A stretch of 46,169 nt of DNA, from NCBI GenBank assembly GCA_937864365.1, contig CALMJT010000228.1, forward strand, positions 1 to 46,169, in the 5' to 3' direction. The first letter of the stretch is position 1; every line of letters starts with the position of its first letter. A program made the translations under genes and the position numbers. The notes under the pieces were generated by a model. That model saw only the letters and a list, made by a program, of their open reading frames with translations, ran no database searches and was not told where the DNA came from. Shown here piece after piece: positions 31,162-37,819 of this stretch. The stretch is from an uncultured Alteromonadales bacterium (lineage in GTDB: Bacteria > Pseudomonadota > Gammaproteobacteria > Pseudomonadales > Cellvibrionaceae).

Positions 31162-31596
31162 TCAATCATAGGTCCAACCAAGGACCTTCATCATTTTATG
31201 TTTAACCATTAGGTTAGGAGAACGAAACACTTCAGTGTCTCTAAATCCCATCATAACACCAACTTCGCAAACTGCCCCAGATCGGCAGACTCCTGCTACA
31301 CAATGGACTACTACATCCATACGCTTATCAAGAGCATGTTGTAACAATCGTACAAGTTGCTCTGCTTGCGAGTCAGTGATTTTAAATTCTTCTCCAAAGT
31401 CATCAGTTTCTTCAAGATCAAGAAACTCGAATTGATGAACTTCCTTGAACTTATGAAAAGGTACTGGAAACTCCATGGCTGGATCCACGATTTGAATCAG
31501 CATAGAATTCTCACCAACTGCAACATGATGACCTTTTGGGATATCTGCAAGGGAGACGTTTTGGATCCAAGGGTTCATATTAAAAGTTGTAGTCAT
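31162..31596 (-). CDS. protein-tyrosine-phosphatase-like protein (144 aa)
   Basis: VVHCVAGVCRSGAVCEVGV carries the HCX5RS signature of cysteine-based phosphatases, with the nucleophile Cys and the phosphate-binding Arg. An acidic stretch about 25-30 residues before (FLDLEETDDFGEEFKITDSQ) could hold the general acid Asp. The length fits a minimal dual-specificity fold. It may dephosphorylate a host protein, a nucleotide or RNA end. It overlaps the end of the 103-aa gene by 17 nt and precedes the HAD phosphatase. Confidence 0.78.
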   Translation of the reverse strand: MTTTFNMNPWIQNVSLADIPKGHHVAVGENSMLIQIVDPAMEFPVPFHKFKEVHQFEFLDLEETDDFGEEFKITDSQAEQLVRLLQHALDKRMDVVVHCVAGVCRSGAVCEVGVMMGFRDTEVFRSPNLMVKHKMMKVLGWTYD

Positions 31597-31891
31597 AAAA
31601 TTTAACAGGCTTTTCAGTCAACTTAAAACGTCGACCATGTTTGTCTTGCCATCCACGATTCTTGGAAAGGCGAATACGAAATACTTCATTTTCCGTATTA
31701 GAGGTAATGAACCACTTTTGCTCAGATTGATTGACGCAACAAGCGGAAAACCCGCCTGGAACAAACTCAGGTTTGAATGAACGATCTTGTTCAGAGTCCA
31801 TTGATCGAATTTCAATAGTCTTATCAGATACTACTCGAACAACTTCATAGGGATTGATGTCTGTGTAACCAAGATGAGCTGCATATTTCAT
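31580..31891 (-). CDS. conserved hypothetical phage protein (103 aa)
   Basis: The protein begins MKYAAHLGYTDINPYEVVRV and continues with SDKTIEIRSMDSEQDRSFKP and QKWFITSNTENEVFRIRLSK. I recall this family from phages of several host groups as well as from bacterial genomes, always uncharacterised. It is the first gene behind the promoter at 31921 and is probably expressed early. Beta-rich pattern and a Cys-Cys pair (SACCVN) are the visible features. Confidence 0.75.
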   Translation of the reverse strand: MKYAAHLGYTDINPYEVVRVVSDKTIEIRSMDSEQDRSFKPEFVPGGFSACCVNQSEQKWFITSNTENEVFRIRLSKNRGWQDKHGRRFKLTEKPVKFYDYNF

Positions 31892-31920
31892 ATCGTTTCT
31901 TTCCTTGTTTGTATGGTTCT

Positions 31921-31948
31921 ATTATACACCATCCAGACCAGTTGTAAA
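31921..31948 (-). promoter_or_regulatory. sigma70-type early promoter
   Basis: TTTACA, 16-nt spacer, TATAAT on the minus strand, almost identical over 31 bp to the copy at 24241. It serves the 103-aa protein, both phosphatases and perhaps the tRNA. Confidence 0.82.
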
Positions 31949-31980
31949 CGGTTTTTTGAAAAATATTTTGCAGAAACACA

Positions 31981-32008
31981 AAAAGTGTACCAAAAATGAT
32001 ACACTTTT
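31981..32008 (-). terminator. hairpin terminator after the ClpP-like gene (or operator)
   Basis: AAAAGTGTA and TACACTTTT can form a 9-bp stem, and on the minus strand a T-rich tail follows. It contains the third, imperfect copy of the GTATC-N6-GATAC motif and lies 33 bp upstream of the -35 at 31943-31948. Confidence 0.55.
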
Positions 32009-32027
32009 CATATCGTGAAATTAATAC

Positions 32028-32639
32028 TTAGGTATTAATCATTTCTTCAGGCAACTGCGGTGCTTTTGGTTTATGCGCCTTAGTAGATTTGTTAACCTTT
32101 TTATTACGCTTATTCAAGCGATTCATGACTTCGTCTCCATCCATCCAGATGTCTTTGTTATCCAACATTGATTCGATTTCTTTTGGAGTCAAGAATTCGT
32201 TATAGATGGAACGCATCAGCTTCTCAGACCAAACGCGTTCGTGCTTAAGTTGATCCAACATTTCTCCGCCCTTGCCAAAGGTACCACCTGAATAGTTATG
32301 GAACATGAACATAGAGTGTTCAGAGATTTCAAACATATCAGAACACAGGAAGATGATAGTTGCCGCTGACATACATGCGCCTTCAACTGATGCAATGAAC
32401 GTAGCTTGCGATTCTGTCATAACCCTAAGAAACTGAATAGCAGTAAATAGATCCCCACCATAAGAGTTAATATGAATACGAATCGCATCGTGTGGCCCAG
32501 CGTTACGCATAATTTCGAACCATTCGACATATTTTTCAGCCTCCTCAATACCATACAAATAGAATGAATGGATCGTAGTTACTGGCTTGGAAAAATAATT
32601 CTTTCCCTCTTTTAGATCTTTTAATTCAATCATTTCCAT
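32028..32639 (-). CDS. ClpP-like serine protease (203 aa)
   Basis: The fold markers are IRIHINSYGGDLFTAIQFLR, IASVEGACMSAATIIFLC with the nucleophile Ser91, SMFMFHNYSGG with His114, and DIWMDGDEV with Asp167 as the likely third catalytic residue. Host ClpP is similar in length. Phage ClpP-like proteins may act in head maturation or take part in host proteolysis; the absence of capsid genes nearby and position in an early operon favour the second. The C-terminus is a Lys-rich extension. Confidence 0.85.
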   Translation of the reverse strand: MEMIELKDLKEGKNYFSKPVTTIHSFYLYGIEEAEKYVEWFEIMRNAGPHDAIRIHINSYGGDLFTAIQFLRVMTESQATFIASVEGACMSAATIIFLCSDMFEISEHSMFMFHNYSGGTFGKGGEMLDQLKHERVWSEKLMRSIYNEFLTPKEIESMLDNKDIWMDGDEVMNRLNKRNKKVNKSTKAHKPKAPQLPEEMINT

Positions 32640-32648
32640 TCTTTCTCC

Positions 32649-32957
32649 TTAATATCCAGGAGCGGAATACTCGCTGGTTTTAGTATATATCGCAAATCCA
32701 TCAGAACCATATGCAGGGCAAATAAGAACTTTATTTGGTAGACCTACATCATCTTTGGGACCAGCATCTCCACAAATAAAATAGACTCCAGTTCTATCAG
32801 CAATTGCATGACGAATCATTGTTTTAAGTTTAAGATTTTCTTCCTCAAGCTTTTTTATATGCTCCTCAACCGGAGCTTTATGACAAAGTGTTTGACAACA
32901 TTGATCAAGTTCTTTATGAGCTTCAACGGCCAAAGAGTTTTCTGCGTCGGTATTCAT
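32649..32957 (-). CDS. hypothetical protein (102 aa)
   Basis: The start at 32957 (MNTDAENSLAVEAHKELDQC) is preferred over a longer frame lying inside the nuclease gene. A short coiled coil (VEEHIKKLEEENLKLKTMIR) is followed by a C-terminal beta-like part with GVYFICGDAGPKDDVGLPNK. It overlaps the end of the nuclease gene by 35 nt. I do not recognise the family. Confidence 0.6.
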   Translation of the reverse strand: MNTDAENSLAVEAHKELDQCCQTLCHKAPVEEHIKKLEEENLKLKTMIRHAIADRTGVYFICGDAGPKDDVGLPNKVLICPAYGSDGFAIYTKTSEYSAPGY

Positions 32958-33615
32958 TAATAGTATCCAATAATTTAGGCGCCCAATTGTCTCTATGCTC
33001 TCTAAAGACTTGAGCTGGTTCATCATCAACAGCAATGATAGTTACTAGATTGACAATAGGTTGTCCTGTTCTTTCTTCCCACATGATTGCATAGGCTGAC
33101 TCTTGAATGTAATATCCTTCAATGTCATTTGCTGATTTAAGTCGCTTTGATGTCTTGAAGTCGATGATAGATGGAACTCCATCAAACTCAGCAATACAAT
33201 CAACACGACCAGCAACACCGAGGTGCGATGAGTACAAAGGAAATTCTTGACAATAGATATCCCCAAGCCTTTCATCAAGAATTTTTTGAACTGATTTAAA
33301 ATTCTCAATAATGTTAGGCATGAATCCATTAGCAAAGTTTTCATCATTGTCAATATACTTTTCAATAATAGAATGAACTGCTGTGCCACGAGTACTAGCT
33401 CTATGTGAAATCTTATTTGCTTCCTCTGCGCCTACTCGTGCACGCCACGCTTGAATCGCTTCTTCAGAAAGAATAGAAAGAACAGTAGTGATTGATGGAT
33501 ACTTAGATCCATCAGGCGCAAAATATGTTCTACCAGATTCTAGCGTCTCGGCAATCATGTCTGAGTAGCCAAGATCAATCTTCTTGTGGTTGAAATATTT
33601 GCCTCTTGTAATCAT
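32923..33615 (-). CDS. PD-(D/E)XK exonuclease, Cas4/RecB type (230 aa)
   Basis: The core VAGRVDCIAEFDGVPSIIDF followed by KTSKR gives the GxxD and DxK catalytic pattern, and YYIQESAYAIMWEE gives the QxxxY motif of RecB-like nucleases. N-terminal YPSITTVLSILSE and RGTAVHSIIEKYI are also typical of the marine T4-like phage exonuclease. The enzyme may process DNA ends in recombination or host DNA breakdown. The start at 33615 was chosen because homologues I recall begin close to KGIDLGY-like sequence; an ATG at 33657 is possible. Confidence 0.82.
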   Translation of the reverse strand: MITRGKYFNHKKIDLGYSDMIAETLESGRTYFAPDGSKYPSITTVLSILSEEAIQAWRARVGAEEANKISHRASTRGTAVHSIIEKYIDNDENFANGFMPNIIENFKSVQKILDERLGDIYCQEFPLYSSHLGVAGRVDCIAEFDGVPSIIDFKTSKRLKSANDIEGYYIQESAYAIMWEERTGQPIVNLVTIIAVDDEPAQVFREHRDNWAPKLLDTINEYRRRKLFGR

Positions 33616-33733
33616 CTTTTTGTCTACCTTTTTCCACTTCGTGGATTCGTTTTTCATTCATTGCAAACTTAGATCTATTTTTATCTTTGTTTGACTTTTT
33701 GTTACGAGGATCGAAGCGTTTAAATTTTGCCAT
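33575..33733 (-). CDS. small very basic protein (52 aa)
   Basis: ATG at 33733 opens a frame MAKFKRFDPRNKKSNKDKNR followed by SKFAMNEKRIHEVEKGRQKD and ends in TGA at 33575. It overlaps the PhoH stop by 14 nt and the nuclease start by about 40 nt. I recall similar Lys/Arg/Asn-rich peptides between phoH and the exonuclease gene in marine T4-like phages. Nucleic-acid binding is likely from its charge; nothing more can be said. Confidence 0.6.
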   Translation of the reverse strand: MAKFKRFDPRNKKSNKDKNRSKFAMNEKRIHEVEKGRQKDDYKRQIFQPQED

Positions 33734-34409
33734 TTTTTTCAAGCATTTCTTTAGTCATGATATAGTCGCGGACAAAGTCCGATCGAACAATATCTTCCCA
33801 ACCAAACTCAACTACGCGGAAATTACGCAGCTGCTCAATAATCTCCAAGAACTGGAGAATCCCTTGTTTATCTTTTTCTTTATCAAAGTCAGATTGATAA
33901 TAGTCACCACACATCATAAACTTACAGTTACGTCCAACACGTGTAATGATAGAATCAAGTTCGTGGAAATTCAAGTTTTGCATTTCATCCACGACAACAA
34001 TAGAATTGTTTAGTGTCATACCACGAATGAATGAGGTCGATAAGAACTCAATCACTCCAATATTTTTTAGTTTTGTCCATGCTTCTGGGTCATCAAACAA
34101 TTCTGTACAAATTGCTTTATATGGACCAGTGTAAGCATCTTTCTTTTCTTCTTCGGTACCTGGTAGGAAACCAATATCGCGTGTTGGAACAATTGAGCGA
34201 ACAATTACTACGCGATCATATGGGGTATTCTTATCCAATACATCTTCAAGAGCAAGATACATCGCAGAATACGTTTTACCTGTACCGGCTGATCCGGCTA
34301 AAACCAATGAATAGTCTTTTTTATAAAAGTCAAAAACTTTCTTTTGGTTATCAGTAATTGGTTCGATTTCAATCAAATCTTCCAAACGAATTTTATGTGA
34401 CAAAGCCAT
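33720..34409 (-). CDS. phoH: PhoH-like ATPase
   Basis: The 229-residue protein has Walker A (AGSAGTGKT, near residues 39-46) and Walker B (SIVVVDEMQN, near 136-145) with the PhoH signature SFIRGMTLNNSIVVVDE and the sensor-like GDYYQSD. PhoH proteins are RNA-helicase-related ATPases widespread in marine phages; their role in infection is unsettled. The ATG at 34409 overlaps the preceding stop (TGATG). It is part of an operon with small DNA or RNA related genes behind the promoter at 35223. Confidence 0.92.
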   Translation of the reverse strand: MALSHKIRLEDLIEIEPITDNQKKVFDFYKKDYSLVLAGSAGTGKTYSAMYLALEDVLDKNTPYDRVVIVRSIVPTRDIGFLPGTEEEKKDAYTGPYKAICTELFDDPEAWTKLKNIGVIEFLSTSFIRGMTLNNSIVVVDEMQNLNFHELDSIITRVGRNCKFMMCGDYYQSDFDKEKDKQGILQFLEIIEQLRNFRVVEFGWEDIVRSDFVRDYIMTKEMLEKNGKI

Positions 34410-34639
34410 CAATAATCCTTAATGCTGTTAATTTTGTAGGTTTCTTTTACCTTTGAGAGAACTTCTCTAAATCCATTATCTACTTTAATGCCTGATCCAA
34501 CTCCACTTACAATTTGTGGAGTACCAATCATGCTTTCGATATCTGGATTGTCTTTAAGATACTGAAGCTTATCGTTCCAGGACATGAACTTTTCAAATTC
34601 TTCTCCTGTTGTCTTGTTTTTAAATCTATAAGTTGGCAT
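34409..34639 (-). CDS. FmdB-like small protein without zinc cysteines (76 aa)
   Basis: The N-terminus MPTYRFKNKTTGEEFEKFMS resembles FmdB-type zinc-ribbon proteins, but no Cys is present, so no zinc ribbon can form. The conserved C-terminal part PQIVSGVGSGIKVDNGFREV is shared with marine T4-like phages. The function is unknown. It ends in a TGATG overlap with phoH, so the two are coupled. Confidence 0.72.
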   Translation of the reverse strand: MPTYRFKNKTTGEEFEKFMSWNDKLQYLKDNPDIESMIGTPQIVSGVGSGIKVDNGFREVLSKVKETYKINSIKDY

Positions 34640-35196
34640 TATTTTCTCTTAAACCAAGTTGGTTGCTCGCGTTTAGTCCATACCATAGAGAATCTATCTT
34701 GTTTGGTTTGATAGAACAATTGGTAAGACTTCACAGGATCGTCAGGAAAAATACATTCTGGATTAGCATTCATAGCTAACCTGAATTTAGTACAACGTGA
34801 TGTTCGTGGGATATTGCTCGGAATTTGAGCTAGACGATTACGAAGTAGCGTATCAGTTAGATGCTTTTTTCCATACCTATATGTATATTCATCGCACAGG
34901 GCTTTGAAATGCAGATAGTGCCAATCATAATTTTTATCTGACTCCATAGTCCAGACTGTACAAGGATGACTCATATGCACGGCTTTATAGAGATGTAATT
35001 CCCGTTCATCTGGCAAAGTCCAGTTTTTAACTGTTCGTTTACCGCTTTTTGACGGGACCAGGTTTATCTTACCGTCTAACATACGATGTGCTGTACTCAA
35101 CATTTGTGCTGACTCAACGATCATTTTAACTACGTGTTTATCACACTGACTCTGGGCCGCTACGACCGGATCGTTGTCAAGAACAAAAATATTCAT
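34639..35196 (-). CDS. conserved marine phage protein, possible DNA-repair enzyme (185 aa)
   Basis: The N-terminus MNIFVLDNDPVVAAQSQCDK is followed by HVVKMIVESAQMLSTAHRML, and later by HMSHPCTVWTMESDKNYDWH and CDEYTYRYGKKH. The end REQPTWFKRK recalls the RPTWY ending of T4 endonuclease V (DenV), but the rest does not match, so this link is weak. The protein is common in marine phages in my recollection. A regular His/Lys/Arg pattern suggests DNA contact. AAGGA lies before the ATG. Confidence 0.7.
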   Translation of the reverse strand: MNIFVLDNDPVVAAQSQCDKHVVKMIVESAQMLSTAHRMLDGKINLVPSKSGKRTVKNWTLPDERELHLYKAVHMSHPCTVWTMESDKNYDWHYLHFKALCDEYTYRYGKKHLTDTLLRNRLAQIPSNIPRTSRCTKFRLAMNANPECIFPDDPVKSYQLFYQTKQDRFSMVWTKREQPTWFKRK

Positions 35197-35222
35197 AGTG
35201 TAGTTTCCTTATTCATAACAAT

Positions 35223-35251
35223 ATTATATCAAAGTCTAGAGCATTTGTAAA
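35223..35251 (-). promoter_or_regulatory. sigma70-type promoter for the phoH operon
   Basis: TTTACA, 17-nt spacer, TATAAT on the minus strand, ending 27 bp before the ATG of the 185-aa gene. The -35 lies just past the stop of the small gene at 35255. Confidence 0.8.
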
Positions 35252-35254
35252 CGG

Positions 35255-35482
35255 CTATACTCTATAATTTTTGACTGTCTCCTCAATATCATTTATTCGG
35301 CTATTTAAAAACTGTTGCTTTTTTAACAACTTATAGACTTTAGACTCATCTCCTTCTTTTTCTAGTCTTTTAATAAAATGATCCAATTCTCTTGAATCTT
35401 TCTTAAGTCTCTCAATTTGAGAACCATACATATCATCGCTCCTATTATTGGTATGGTTATTACGCCGATGTTTAGTAGATAT
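35255..35482 (-). CDS. small coiled-coil protein, possible AUA start (58 or 75 aa)
   Basis: From ATG at 35431 the frame gives 58 residues (MYGSQIERLKKDSRELDHFI, then KRLEKEGDESKVYKLLKKQQ), a basic coiled coil. An AGGAG lies seven bases before this ATG. The frame stays open upstream, and a stronger AAGGAGG lies before an in-frame ATA at 35482 that would add (I/M)STKHRRNNHTNNRSDD. That extension looks like a genuine N-terminus. Either initiation is at the rare codon AUA or the original ATG has mutated and the internal ATG is now used. Confidence 0.55.
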   Translation of the reverse strand: MSTKHRRNNHTNNRSDDMYGSQIERLKKDSRELDHFIKRLEKEGDESKVYKLLKKQQFLNSRINDIEETVKNYRV

Positions 35483-35505
35483 TTTAGGTCCTCCTTAAGT
35501 TGTTG

Positions 35506-35540
35506 AAAAAAATGGCCGACGATAAAAATACCGTCGGCCA
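35506..35540 (-). terminator. rho-independent terminator
   Basis: On the minus strand TGGCCGACG and CGTCGGCCA form a 9-bp GC-rich stem around GTATTTTTAT, followed by seven T. It ends the small unit that begins at 35599 and any read-through from the RNase H operon. Confidence 0.9.
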
Positions 35541-35548
35541 AACATACA

Positions 35549-35599
35549 CTATAGTTTATAGTTATTATTGTTATACATGAATACCCGTTTCTTATTCAT
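35549..35599 (-). ncRNA. ~95-nt independent late transcript: small RNA or 16-codon leaderless ORF
   Basis: TATAAATA lies five bases before ATG at 35599, and the terminator at 35506-35540 follows the TAG at 35549 by eight bases. The expected RNA starts with a hairpin (ATGAATA pairing with TATTCAT), then a weak CTATA/TATAG stem, then the terminator stem. The ORF would encode MNKKRVFMYNNNNYKL. The hairpin covering the start codon and the lack of leader favour a structural small RNA, but a leaderless micro-peptide is possible. Confidence 0.55.
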
Positions 35600-35604
35600 G
35601 TTTT

Positions 35605-35612
35605 TATTTATA
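35605..35612 (-). promoter_or_regulatory. T4-type late promoter for the small unit
   Basis: TATAAATA on the minus strand followed by AAAAC and ATG, the same spacing as at gp25 and at 14126. Confidence 0.6.
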
Positions 35613-35619
35613 AATTATG

Positions 35620-36063
35620 TTACTTTGAGATTAGACCAGGGAACGCATCTGAAACAATTTTCTTTGTCAGACCTTTATAGCGTTCAGCGACCTTTTTATC
35701 TTTCATTAGGATAACCAATTGAGCATCATCAGGATGAATGCTTTGAAGAACAGTGATAAACATATTTTCAATCTTTGCTAGTGGCAGTCTTTCGCCAGGT
35801 CCGCCTGAAACAAAGAATCTAAATTGCTTAGACATTTTTAATAGAGAACTTGGTGGTCTATTTGCATCTGCCTTTTCGAAGGGTGGTTCCCCTTCAGGCA
35901 AAATGAATTGAATGGAGTCATCATATGATCCTTTCAAGACATCACGAAGTGCAAGAGAATTGCATTCACGAAGATAGTCAATTTTCTCTTCTCTTGTTTT
36001 TAGATTAGATGCTCGACTAATAATAGAATTAATCGTTGTAATCTTCACTTTATTCACAGCCAT
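35620..36063 (-). CDS. DUF6433-type conserved phage protein (147 aa)
   Basis: The start MAVNKVKITTINSIISRASN is followed by YLRECNSLALRDVLKGSYDD and SIQFILPEGEPPFEKADANR, the conserved core of this family in marine T4-like phages. The function is unknown. GAGGAG lies about ten bases before the ATG at 36063; a longer frame from 36090 is less likely. It overlaps nothing but follows RNase H by one base, so it is probably co-expressed with replication genes. Confidence 0.78.
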   Translation of the reverse strand: MAVNKVKITTINSIISRASNLKTREEKIDYLRECNSLALRDVLKGSYDDSIQFILPEGEPPFEKADANRPPSSLLKMSKQFRFFVSGGPGERLPLAKIENMFITVLQSIHPDDAQLVILMKDKKVAERYKGLTKKIVSDAFPGLISK

Positions 36064-36064
36064 T

Positions 36065-36919
36065 TTAATAAAACTCCTCGACAGATTCAATTAGCATTTT
36101 ACAGCGCTTTTTGATTAGGTAATTAAGCACTTTTAGTTTAGAAGCAGGCTTAATGCTTTCATATTTATTTATAATTTCTTGTTTTAGATCATCTGGGGTT
36201 TGAGATAGATCAATAACCTTTCGATTACGACAATAGTTTCTATATGTATCGGTGTCCATTACGTTTTGAAGATCTTCAATTGAAGCTAGCCAATTATCAA
36301 GTTTCTTTTGAGTGACAGGAGACTGACGAATTTTTTCAACGAATGTATTATCCGGTGAAAGCACATTAGGAACGCCATCGCCAGAATCGCCTTTCATGAC
36401 ATGCTCAAAAAGATACTGTCGAGGATTCTTATGAGTGATCATCTTTTTAGTGATAGGCGAATACTGACGGACGTTTTTATACTTATGCAATTGGATAAAG
36501 TCATGGTCACCAGAGACAATCATTACTGGTTCGTCTTTACCAAACTCTTGAGTGTTTTCGCACAGCGTTCCAATAATATCATCAGCTTCACAGCGATCCA
36601 CATGTAGAATTTTGTACGGGAAGTTTTCAGCCAGATCATCCCTGACAGAATTGATAATGCGAAAAACTTCAGACCAGTCAATAGTAGATTTATCTTCTTC
36701 ACGGCTTTCACGACGCTTATATTTGTATTCGGGGAAGTATTCACGACGCCAAGAACTGGCATCGCAGGCAATTACGAGCTGGCCATACTCATCACGGAAT
36801 TTCTTATTGTACATACGAATCGTATTAAGAATCATATGACGAATGAGATCTTCCTCAATAGCCAGTTTTTGAGTTACGATAGCTCCAAGGGCAATACCGT
36901 TATAGTCAATAATAATCAT
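36065..36919 (-). CDS. rnh: RNase H / 5' exonuclease (T4 Rnh, FEN1 family)
   Basis: The 284-residue protein matches T4 RNase H (305): MIIIDYNGIALGAIV with the first metal-binding Asp, VIACDASSWRREYFPEYKYK, DRCEADDIIGTLCE with the acidic cluster, and VSGDHDFIQLHKYKNVRQYS. It is a flap nuclease that removes RNA primers and short DNA from lagging-strand fragments, aided by gp32. It is first behind the promoter at 36947, and the DUF6433 gene follows. Confidence 0.92.
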   Translation of the reverse strand: MIIIDYNGIALGAIVTQKLAIEEDLIRHMILNTIRMYNKKFRDEYGQLVIACDASSWRREYFPEYKYKRRESREEDKSTIDWSEVFRIINSVRDDLAENFPYKILHVDRCEADDIIGTLCENTQEFGKDEPVMIVSGDHDFIQLHKYKNVRQYSPITKKMITHKNPRQYLFEHVMKGDSGDGVPNVLSPDNTFVEKIRQSPVTQKKLDNWLASIEDLQNVMDTDTYRNYCRNRKVIDLSQTPDDLKQEIINKYESIKPASKLKVLNYLIKKRCKMLIESVEEFY

Positions 36920-36946
36920 ATAGGTCTCATGTTGTGCAGTATGTTT

Positions 36947-36975
36947 ATTATACCACAGTTTTCTGGGTTTGTAAA
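36947..36975 (-). promoter_or_regulatory. sigma70-type promoter for RNase H
   Basis: TTTACA, 17-nt spacer, TATAAT on the minus strand, ending 27 bp before the rnh ATG. The -10 overlaps the stop codon of the GIY-YIG-like gene upstream. Confidence 0.8.
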
Positions 36976-37373
36976 CTGTTTAAATGCGCTCTTCTAACTT
37001 TTACCATAATCCAGTCATTGTAATACTCTTGTTTTAAGATTACATCTCGTTCAAATTGTTCTTTAGCCTCAAAATAAGCGCATTCAGACTTAGATTTACA
37101 GAGGTGTAGAATTTCCCTTGTGAAGGCATTCTCACCTTTAGTTTTCACTTCTTCGCATAGTACTGAATTAGATCCAAAATAGTCTTTCCAATCCGACTCA
37201 GCTTTGTATCGTTTTTTCTTTCCTTTTACCTGCTTGGATTTCATAGACCAAAAGAACTTTTTGCCAATATACTTTTTACCGGTTTCAATGTTGGTAATAA
37301 GATATACAAAGCCGTAAAGTTCTTTTGGATCTAGATTTTCGGGTTTGAAAGGAGAGTTATTATAAGTCCACAT
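36948..37373 (-). CDS. GIY-YIG-like nuclease domain protein (141 aa)
   Basis: YGFVYLITNIETGKKYIGKK at residues 20-39 resembles the GIY-YIG two-strand motif (here FVY and YIG). REILHLCKSKSECAYFEAKE follows, with an Arg and the metal-binding Glu in expected places. A similar single-domain protein occurs in several T4-like phages in the nrd region. It may be a DNA nuclease, either a functional repair enzyme or a free-standing homing-type enzyme; the absence of a DNA-binding extension favours the first. Confidence 0.7.
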   Translation of the reverse strand: MWTYNNSPFKPENLDPKELYGFVYLITNIETGKKYIGKKFFWSMKSKQVKGKKKRYKAESDWKDYFGSNSVLCEEVKTKGENAFTREILHLCKSKSECAYFEAKEQFERDVILKQEYYNDWIMVKVRRAHLNSLQTQKTVV

Positions 37374-37406
37374 TAGAAATAGTCCACATCAGTTGATATG
37401 AACTAT

Positions 37407-37553
37407 TTATGCACTCCATTCATCATCAAAATCATCGTTTAGTTCTTCTTCGATTTCATTCCCGCATGATGGGCAATAAGATAATTTATCTTCTTCAAAT
37501 TCAAATGACAAATTAAAGATACTACCGCAACTCATACATTCATGTTCGATCAT
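37407..37553 (-). CDS. small zinc-ribbon protein (48 aa)
   Basis: ATG at 37553 overlaps the glutaredoxin stop (ATGA). The product MIEHECMSCGSIFNLSFEFE, then EDKLSYCPSCGNEIEEELND, has two CxxC pairs 18 residues apart, the mark of a rubredoxin-type zinc ribbon, and an acidic tail. It could be a transcription- or replication-related adaptor. Similar tiny ribbons occur in marine T4-like phages near nrd genes, in my recollection. Confidence 0.75.
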   Translation of the reverse strand: MIEHECMSCGSIFNLSFEFEEDKLSYCPSCGNEIEEELNDDFDDEWSA

Positions 37554-37819
37554 AGGCTTAGTCCTTTTGTTGTGTTAATTTTATCGATGAAAGCTTTAAG
37601 CTCTGTATATCCACCGATTCGGCTTTGCTGCCCATCAATCACGACAAAAATAAGAGGAACACTCTTTTGACCAGGGAATGTATCAAGGAACTCCTGAATA
37701 TCAAGATCTTTACCAATCACATTAGAATGGTATTCCATCTTGTTTGATTCCAAAAGCTGCTTGGCAGAATTACAATGAGGGCAGGGAGGGTTCTCCCTAG
37801 TGTATAGAATAAATTTCAT
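37550..37819 (-). CDS. nrdC: glutaredoxin (NrdC/GrxC-like)
   Basis: The 89-residue protein has CPHC in ENPPCPHCNSAKQLLESN as the redox centre, the cis-Pro turn SVPLIFVV, and the glutathione-binding GGYTELKAFI. It should reduce the NrdA active-site disulphide with glutathione or thioredoxin reductase. It overlaps the NrdB stop by 4 nt, making the set nrdA, nrdB, nrdC one coupled operon. Confidence 0.9.
   Translation of the reverse strand: MKFILYTRENPPCPHCNSAKQLLESNKMEYHSNVIGKDLDIQEFLDTFPGQKSVPLIFVVIDGQQSRIGGYTELKAFIDKINTTKGLSL

Noticed and set aside
34639-35196. Assigning DenV (pyrimidine dimer glycosylase)
   Set aside because: Only the short C-terminal PTWF segment is similar; the catalytic N-terminal Thr and helix of DenV are not visible.
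35573-35610. Plus-strand terminator-like hairpin (CATGAATA...TATTCATG followed by T-run)
   Set aside because: No plus-strand gene leads into it. The same sequence is better explained as the late promoter and 5' hairpin of the minus-strand unit.
36166-36173. TATAAATA on the minus strand
   Set aside because: It lies inside the RNase H coding sequence, with no fitting gene start nearby; AT-rich chance match.
37403-37410. CATAAATA as a late promoter before the GIY-YIG-like gene
   Set aside because: One mismatch to the late element and overlap with a coding end; not enough support.
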